A DNA stretch of 64,000 nucleotides, taken from assembly GCF_018588885.1 (NCBI RefSeq), contig NZ_JAFFIW010000003.1, positions 186,001 to 250,000 on the forward strand. Direction: 5' to 3'. Made by a program: the position numbers and the translations under genes. The notes beneath the pieces were generated by a model. The model did not search any database. It was not told where the DNA came from and saw only the letters and a list, made by a program, of their open reading frames with translations. Positions 58,655 to 64,000 of this stretch are shown here, one piece after another. The stretch is from Mesorhizobium sp. dw_380 (GTDB lineage Bacteria > Pseudomonadota > Alphaproteobacteria > Rhizobiales > Rhizobiaceae). Numbering within the stretch: the first letter of the stretch is position 1; each line of letters opens with the position of its first letter.

Positions 58655-58961
58655 TGAGCCGGCTTCTCCAAACTTCGTCATCCACGGGCGGAGCAGCCGC
58701 GAAGCGGCGTCGCGGAGACCCGAGGATCCATGCCGCGACCTTGCCGAAGGGCAGAGCGGAACAGAATTCCGCACCGTGGTGACGCATTGGAATCGCGGCA
58801 TGGATCCTCGGGTCTGCGCTGCGTCGCTTCGCTCCTTGCTTCGCCCGTGGATGACGAAGCGATGGGTGCTTCCGCAAATCGCCAATTGTCGAAGCATCTA
58901 GCTGCGCAACCCTGCTGCGGCGATCACGGCGCGGTAAGAACGCCGTGCGATCGGCCGTGCT
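58655..58961. other. 307-bp gap between metI and hyuB
   Basis: Lies between convergent genes. It is mostly occupied by the palindromic element 58673-58859. The remaining 100 bp show no gene or clear motif. Confidence 0.6.
58673..58859. repeat. 187-bp nested palindromic intergenic element (RIME-like)
   Basis: Perfect 18-bp terminal inverted repeats (58673-58690 and 58842-58859; CTTCGTCATCCACGGGCG) and a perfect 22-bp inner pair (58717-58738 and 58793-58814, containing GAGGATCCATGCCGCGA). The centre is about 54 bp. It is non-coding and could fold into a long hairpin between two convergent transcripts. It differs in sequence from the element at 44726. Confidence 0.8.
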
Positions 58962-60719
58962 TTAGCCGGCGCGCTGCTTGTCCGTCGCTTTCCGGTCAAC
59001 GGCAAGTTCGCCCGCCGATAGCACCACCCCAAATTTTTCGCTGGCTTCCGCCGGCGTATAGTATCCCAGCGCCACATCGCGCAGCACCAGATCCGCATCG
59101 CGCTTCAGCGGATCGCCATAGCCGCCGCCGCCCGGCGTGCCGACCCGCACCCGGTCGCCGGCCCTGAGCGCGATGTCCTGCTCCTTGGACAAATGCGGCG
59201 GCACATGTTCCTCGCCGTTGCGGAAGACGGTCACCGTGTTGACCGCGCCATCCCGGCCGCCAAGCGCGCCTTGCGGGCCGAAACGGCCATGGTCCATGAC
59301 GAAGGAAGCGCGGGCGTCGCCGCGCAGGATCTCGACCTCATAGGCGAGGCCGAAACCGCCGCGATGCTTGCCGGCGCCGCCCGAGCCTTCGCGCAGGGCA
59401 TAGTGTCGGTAGAGCACCGGAAAGGCCTGCTCCATGATCTCGACCGGCGGCGACTTGGAAATGCCGATGGTCGAGCAGCCATTGGTCAGGCCGTCATGGC
59501 CTGAATTGCCGCCATAGCCGCCGCCGGAGATCTGGTACATGACATAGTCGCGGCCGCGTGCCGGATCGTTGCCGCCGAGCGCGAAATTGCCGCTGGAGCC
59601 GGCGGGTGCTGCCGTCACCTTGTCCGGCAATGCCTGTACCATGGCCGCGAACACCGCCTCGGCGATGCGCTGCGACACTTCGGCTGCGCAGCCAGACACC
59701 GGTCGCGGATATCTGGCGTCGAGGAAGGTGCCCTCCGGCCGCTTGACCTCAAGCGGCTCGAAAGCGCCGGCGCTGATCGGCACGTCGGGAAAAATGTGGC
59801 GCATGGCGAGATAGACAGAGGACAAGGTCGTCGCCAGCACGCTGTTCATCGGCCCGGCGCAGGGCTTTGACGAGCCTGTGAAATCGAAGGTCAGCGTGTC
59901 ACCCTTTTTCTCGACGGCGAGCGCGATGGTCAGCGGCTCGTTGACCACGCCGTCGGAATCGACGAACGCCTTGGAGCTGTAGGTGCCGTCGGGAATGGCC
60001 GCTATGTTGGCGCGCATCTGCTCGGCGGCGCGGCGGCGCAGCTCCGCGATCGCCTCGACTACGGTTTCGTCGCCGTAACGATCGAGGATGCCATTGAGCC
60101 GGTCCTGGCCGATCAGCAGTGCCGCGGCTTGGGCCCTGATGTCGCCGATGCGCTGGTCGGCGACGCGGATGTTGGAGCAGATGATGGCGTAGATTTCGGG
60201 ATCAAGCACGCCCTTCTTGAACAGTTTGACCGGCGGCAATCGCAGGCCTTCCTGCTCGACCGCCGTCGCCGAAGCTGAGAAACCGCCCGGTACGGAGCCG
60301 CCAATGTCGGGCCAGTGACCGGTGTTGGATAGCCAGCAGAAGATCTTGCCGTCCCGGTAGACAGGCATGACGAAGCGCACATCCATCAGGTGGGTGCCGC
60401 CGAGATAGGGATCGTTGACGATGTAGATGTCGCCCGGCTCCGGAGCCAGGCAGCGACCGTCGGCAATCATCTCGATCACCGTTTTCGTCGAATATTGCAT
60501 GACGCCGACGAACACCGGCAGGCCCTGGCTGCCTTGCGCGATCAATGAACCATCGACGGCCGAATAGATGCCGTCGGAACGGTCATTGGCCTCGGCGATC
60601 ACAGGCGAGAAGGCGGCGCGGGAAAAAGTCAGGTCCATCTCGTCGCAGACCTGCTGCAAGGCCGCCTGGAGGACCGAAAGGGTGATGGCGTCGAGCTTTG
60701 CCATATCAATGTCAGGCAT
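58962..60719 (-). CDS. Hydantoinase B/5-oxoprolinase family subunit
   Basis: A 585-aa cytoplasmic HyuB-type subunit. Members work with HyuA-type subunits as ATP-dependent N-methylhydantoinases, 5-oxoprolinases or acetone carboxylases. Typical blocks are VCDEMDLTFSRAAFSPVIAE, GDIYIVNDPYLGGTHLMD, FDFTGSSKPCAGPMNSV, GGYGGNSGHDGLTNG and GTPGGGGYGDP. Start: ATG 60717-60719, two bases after the hyuA stop, so the subunits are made together. An acetone carboxylase gamma subunit is not present. Which cyclic amide is cleaved is unknown. Confidence 0.9.
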   Translation of the reverse strand: MPDIDMAKLDAITLSVLQAALQQVCDEMDLTFSRAAFSPVIAEANDRSDGIYSAVDGSLIAQGSQGLPVFVGVMQYSTKTVIEMIADGRCLAPEPGDIYIVNDPYLGGTHLMDVRFVMPVYRDGKIFCWLSNTGHWPDIGGSVPGGFSASATAVEQEGLRLPPVKLFKKGVLDPEIYAIICSNIRVADQRIGDIRAQAAALLIGQDRLNGILDRYGDETVVEAIAELRRRAAEQMRANIAAIPDGTYSSKAFVDSDGVVNEPLTIALAVEKKGDTLTFDFTGSSKPCAGPMNSVLATTLSSVYLAMRHIFPDVPISAGAFEPLEVKRPEGTFLDARYPRPVSGCAAEVSQRIAEAVFAAMVQALPDKVTAAPAGSSGNFALGGNDPARGRDYVMYQISGGGYGGNSGHDGLTNGCSTIGISKSPPVEIMEQAFPVLYRHYALREGSGGAGKHRGGFGLAYEVEILRGDARASFVMDHGRFGPQGALGGRDGAVNTVTVFRNGEEHVPPHLSKEQDIALRAGDRVRVGTPGGGGYGDPLKRDADLVLRDVALGYYTPAEASEKFGVVLSAGELAVDRKATDKQRAG

Positions 60720-60720
60720 C

Positions 60721-62805
60721 TCAGGCCTCGCCGATGTCGATGATGATGTTGCCGTCGGCGTCGCAGCGCGCGCGGTCGCCGGGTTCGAGCACGGTGGTGG
60801 CGTCCATCTGCTCGAGGATCGCCGGCCCTTCGATGACCGCATCGAGCGGCAGCTTTTCCCTGCTATAGACCGGCGTTTCGTGCCAGTGGCCGCTGTACCA
60901 GACCGGCCGGATCTCGCGCCGCGCGTCGTCGAGCGTTTCCGCCCGTCCGGCCGGATCGATCAGTCGCGACAGATCGATCGCCGGCCTGACACCGGTGACC
61001 GAGGTGTTCAGATTGACGAGGTTGGCGCGGATCTCCGGCAACTCGACCTTGAAGCGGGCGAAATAGGCTTTTTCGAACAGAAGCTGCAGTTCGTGCCGAG
61101 TCACCGACGAGGACGGCAGCGGCACGTTGATGATATGGGTCTGGCCGACGAACTGCATGTCGGCGGAGTGGGTGACGCGGATCGTCTCCGGCTTCACCGC
61201 TTCCTTGCCGATCAGCTCCTCGCCTTCGTTTCGGTGCCGTTCCAATACCTCGCAAAGCCGGGTTTCATCGAGCACGGCCACAGGCTGGTTGATGGTGTTG
61301 ACGAAATCATGGCGCAGATCGGCGACGACGCAGCCGAGCGCGTTGGTGATGCCGGGCCGAGCCGGCACCAGCACCCGGGGCAGGCCAAGTTCGCGCGCCA
61401 GGGCGGTGGCATGCAGCGGCCCGGCGCCGCCGAAGGCAAACAGCGCGAAATCGCGGGGGTCATGGCCGCGCGATACCGAGACCATGCGGATGGCGCCGGC
61501 CATCTTCATGTTGCCGAGCCTGAGCACCGCACCCGCGGCCTCGACACCGGACAGGCCGGTGGCCTTGCCGATCTTGTCCTCGAAGATGCCGGTGACGCGC
61601 TCTGATGTGACCGGGTTTTCGACGGCCAGCAGCTTTTTCGGCGCCAGCCGGCCGAGCACCAGATTGGCATCGGTGATGGTCGGCTCCAGGCCGCCGCGCC
61701 CATAGCAGATCGGGCCGGGATTGGCGCCCGCACTTTCCGGGCCGATCTGGATCAGGCCGGCCGCATCGACGCGGGCAATCGAGCCGCCGCCGGCGCCGAC
61801 CGTGTGCACCGCCACCATTGGCACATGGATCGGCATGGCATATTCGATCTCGATCTCGTTCGACACCGCCGGCTCAGCGTTGCGGATCAGCGCCACATCG
61901 GTCGAGGTGCCGCCCATGTCGTAGGTGACGAGGTTTTCGAAGCCGGCGCGCTTGCCCGTATAGGCGGCGGCGATGACGCCGGAGGCCGGGCCCGACATCA
62001 CGGTCTTGGCCGATTCACGTGTGACAAAGCGGGCCGAGATCATGCCGCCATTGCCGTTCATGATCAGGAAGTCACGGGCATAGCCTTTGGCACCCAGTTC
62101 CTTGCGCAGCCGCTCGACATAGCGTTCGAGGATCGGCTGCACCGAGGCGTTGACCGAAGCGGTGACGCCGCGCTCGAATTCGCGCGCTTCCGACAAGAGC
62201 GCATGGCCTGATGTGATGTAGCCGTTCGGCCAGAGCTCGGCGGCGATCTCGGCGGCGCGCCGCTCATGCGAAGGGTTGGCGTAGGAATGCAGGAAGTGGA
62301 TGACGAGGGATTCGCAGCCGGCCGCGATCAGCGCCTTCACCGCCTCGCGCATTTCGGCCTCGTCGAGCGGGGTGCGCACCGCGCCCGAAGCCTCGACGCG
62401 CTCCGACACTTCGAGCCTGAGATTGCGCGGAATGATCGGAACGAAGGTGCCTGTCATGCCATAGGGCTGCGGCCGCGTGCGCCGGCCGAGCTCGATCACA
62501 TCGCGAAAACCGCGCGTGGTGATCATGCCGGTCTTGGCCAGCCGGCGTTCCAGCACCGCATTGGTGGTGGTGGTCGTGCCATGCACGATGAGGTCGATGC
62601 CGTCGATCGGAAAACCGGTGGCGCCGAGCGCCGAAACGACGCCGAACGCCTGGTTGTCGACCGTGGTCGGGGTCTTGGCGATGTGCACCTTGCCGCCGTC
62701 CTTGCCATCGATCAGAAGCAGGTCGGTGAAGGTTCCGCCGACATCGATGCCGGCAACGACGCTGCCGAGGGAATCCGGCGGCTGCACCGAAAAATTCTCT
62801 TTCAT
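60721..62805 (-). CDS. Hydantoinase A/5-oxoprolinase family subunit
   Basis: A 694-aa ATP-dependent subunit, partner of the next gene. The N-terminal actin-like ATPase begins VAGIDVGGTFTDLLLIDG; GTTTTTNAVLERR, YDMGGTSTDVALI and GAGGGSIARVDAAG are further family motifs. It is cytoplasmic. Start: ATG 62805. The pair could open 5-oxoproline, which would connect to the gamma-glutamyltransferase at 43092, but N-methylhydantoin and other substrates are as likely. The upstream 240 bp include TTTGTATACTAAT (62888-62900), a GTATAC-centred sequence of the kind bound by GntR/FCD regulators (weak evidence). Confidence 0.9.
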   Translation of the reverse strand: MKENFSVQPPDSLGSVVAGIDVGGTFTDLLLIDGKDGGKVHIAKTPTTVDNQAFGVVSALGATGFPIDGIDLIVHGTTTTTNAVLERRLAKTGMITTRGFRDVIELGRRTRPQPYGMTGTFVPIIPRNLRLEVSERVEASGAVRTPLDEAEMREAVKALIAAGCESLVIHFLHSYANPSHERRAAEIAAELWPNGYITSGHALLSEAREFERGVTASVNASVQPILERYVERLRKELGAKGYARDFLIMNGNGGMISARFVTRESAKTVMSGPASGVIAAAYTGKRAGFENLVTYDMGGTSTDVALIRNAEPAVSNEIEIEYAMPIHVPMVAVHTVGAGGGSIARVDAAGLIQIGPESAGANPGPICYGRGGLEPTITDANLVLGRLAPKKLLAVENPVTSERVTGIFEDKIGKATGLSGVEAAGAVLRLGNMKMAGAIRMVSVSRGHDPRDFALFAFGGAGPLHATALARELGLPRVLVPARPGITNALGCVVADLRHDFVNTINQPVAVLDETRLCEVLERHRNEGEELIGKEAVKPETIRVTHSADMQFVGQTHIINVPLPSSSVTRHELQLLFEKAYFARFKVELPEIRANLVNLNTSVTGVRPAIDLSRLIDPAGRAETLDDARREIRPVWYSGHWHETPVYSREKLPLDAVIEGPAILEQMDATTVLEPGDRARCDADGNIIIDIGEA

Positions 62806-63047
62806 TGTCGAAACCCGAAATGCTGGGACTACCGATATGTCACAGTTTGGAAAGCTGTTTTACGATGGCATCTTGACGCAAATATCGTTTGTATACTAAT
62901 AAATTCCGGACACAAGAGCTTACCGCTTCCCCAAGAGCCTGACGCTTCGAAGTGTGTGCGAGCAGCACGCCGGGACCTGAATGGTTCGGGCGCGCAGGAA
63001 AAGGTTTGGTGCCCGCGTCCGTGAGTTGGGCCAGAAGGTTGGATTTG

Positions 63048-63875
63048 ATGAACACCACATCCGCGTTCAACACCGCTAGCGCCCGTCCGCTGCAGTTTCC
63101 GATTCCGGCCAATGTCTATGCCGAGACCGTCGTCTCGGTGAAGCACTATACCGACCGGCTGTTCTCGTTCCGCATCACCCGTCCCCAGTCGCTGCGCTTC
63201 CGCTCCGGCGAATTCGTCATGATCGGCCTGCCCAATGCCGAAAAGCCAGTGTACCGCGCCTATTCCGTCGCAAGCCCGGCCTGGGACGAAGAGCTCGAAT
63301 TCTTCTCCATCAAGGTGCCGGATGGTCCGCTGACCTCGGAACTGCAGAAAATCCAGGTCGGCGACACCGTCATCATGCGCCAGAAGTCGACCGGCACGCT
63401 GGTGGTCGACGCGCTGACCCCCGCCAAGCGGCTGTTCATGATCTCGACCGGCACCGGCATCGCGCCCTTTGCCAGCCTGCTGCGTGACCCCGACACTTAT
63501 GAGAAATTCGATCAGCTGATCCTGACCCATACCTGCCGCGACAATGCCGAACTGACCTATGGCCAGGAGCTGGTGGCGGCACTGGAAAGCGATCCGCTGA
63601 TCGGCGAAGTGACCGGTGGCCGCGTCACGCTCTACAATTCGACGACGCGCGAAGAGTCGGCACGCATGGGCCGCATCACCGCGCTGATCGGCTCCGGCAA
63701 GTTCTACAGCGATCTCGGCATCGAAAAGCTCAATCCGGAGACCGACCGCATCATGATCTGCGGCTCGATGCACATGCTCAAGGACGTCAAGGAACTCGCC
63801 GAAAGCCTTGGCTTCCAGGAAGGCTCGCTCAGCCATCCCGCGACTTTCGTTGTCGAGCGCGCCTTCGTCGGCTGA
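63048..63875 (+). CDS. fpr: Ferredoxin-NADP+ reductase (bacterial short type)
   Basis: A 275-aa cytoplasmic flavoenzyme passing electrons between NADPH and ferredoxin or flavodoxin, used in oxidative stress and iron-sulfur or heme chemistry. FAD binding is by RAYSVASP; the NADP site shows STGTGIAPFASLLRDP and MICGSMHMLKDV. The C-terminus VVERAFVG, with residues after the aromatic position, fits subclass I bacterial FNRs. ATG 63048 with GAAGG upstream; the first 20 residues form a short extension. A FinR-type LysR regulator is not adjacent. A hairpin follows the gene. Confidence 0.92.
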   Translation: MNTTSAFNTASARPLQFPIPANVYAETVVSVKHYTDRLFSFRITRPQSLRFRSGEFVMIGLPNAEKPVYRAYSVASPAWDEELEFFSIKVPDGPLTSELQKIQVGDTVIMRQKSTGTLVVDALTPAKRLFMISTGTGIAPFASLLRDPDTYEKFDQLILTHTCRDNAELTYGQELVAALESDPLIGEVTGGRVTLYNSTTREESARMGRITALIGSGKFYSDLGIEKLNPETDRIMICGSMHMLKDVKELAESLGFQEGSLSHPATFVVERAFVG

Positions 63876-63901
63876 GGACGGCGCTTCCCTCGATAATCAA
63901 G

Positions 63902-63921
63902 TTTTGACCTTCCGGTCAAAA
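63902..63921 (+). terminator. Hairpin after fpr
   Basis: TTTTGACC-TTCC-GGTCAAAA, a perfect 8-bp stem, followed by ATTAG. The A/T ends give it terminator character in both directions. The remaining bases to 64000 show no gene. Confidence 0.65.
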
Positions 63922-64000
63922 ATTAGCTGCTTTCGCGGCCTTTTTCCGCTATCCCTCGCTTGAGGACTCGTGAAGCGCGGCTTCGCGGGCTATCTTCGTG

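Overview
The window looks like chromosomal DNA of a Mesorhizobium-type member of the Rhizobiales. The coding DNA is GC-rich with C/G at third positions. The genes are rhizobial in kind: amino-acid and branched-chain ABC importers, hydantoinase subunits, an ExoX-like exopolysaccharide repressor, a short-type ferredoxin-NADP reductase and RIME-like palindromes between genes. No rRNA, phage, plasmid, transposase, CRISPR, nod or nif gene is visible. The genus is an inference from gene content, not from a marker alignment.

Layout. The minus strand carries a dispersed housekeeping set in the order rpmH, rnpA, yidC (30.3-28.0 kb), engB (22.7 kb), argB (13.6 kb), a HAD nucleotidase (5.3 kb), dapD (3.5 kb) and dapE (left edge). 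In many relatives these genes sit close together. Here they are separated by blocks of accessory genes: a diguanylate cyclase, a Tat mini-protein plus GMC oxidoreductase, phenylalanine hydroxylase with its Lrp-type regulator, a BchE-like radical SAM protein, an amidase, an ECF sigma/anti-sigma pair with a decayed fasciclin gene, MsrB, and two unrelated EmrAB-type pumps, one under TetR and one behind a damaged MarR.

From 30.6 kb rightwards the content is mostly accessory and metabolic. It starts with an orphan sensor kinase and a tRNA-Arg(ACG). Then come a BBE-type flavin oxidase with an exporter and a divergent LysR regulator, an SDR, and an ECF sigma with an NTF2/SnoaL-like tail next to OsmC. 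A GntR-controlled polar amino-acid importer lacking its ATPase is followed by a gamma-glutamyltransferase, an acyl-CoA synthetase with a second ketopantoate reductase, and an atypical NRAMP transporter. The right end holds a complete branched-chain importer (livKGFHM), a methionine importer (metQNI), hydantoinase/oxoprolinase subunits (hyuAB) and fpr.

How the genes work together: DapD/DapE and ArgB serve lysine/peptidoglycan and arginine synthesis. RpmH, RnpA, YidC and EngB serve ribosome and membrane biogenesis. Three ABC importers plus GGT, PhhA and HyuAB suggest scavenging and breakdown of amino acids and their derivatives. The two pumps, MsrB, OsmC and the ECF factors suggest envelope and oxidative stress defence.

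I found no single convincing undescribed system. The best leads are the Tat mini-protein/GMC pair, the MarR lacking its recognition helix, the isolated BchE-like protein, the NRAMP with altered metal-site motifs, and a triplicated ribosome-binding-site/ATG module at the livH-livM junction.
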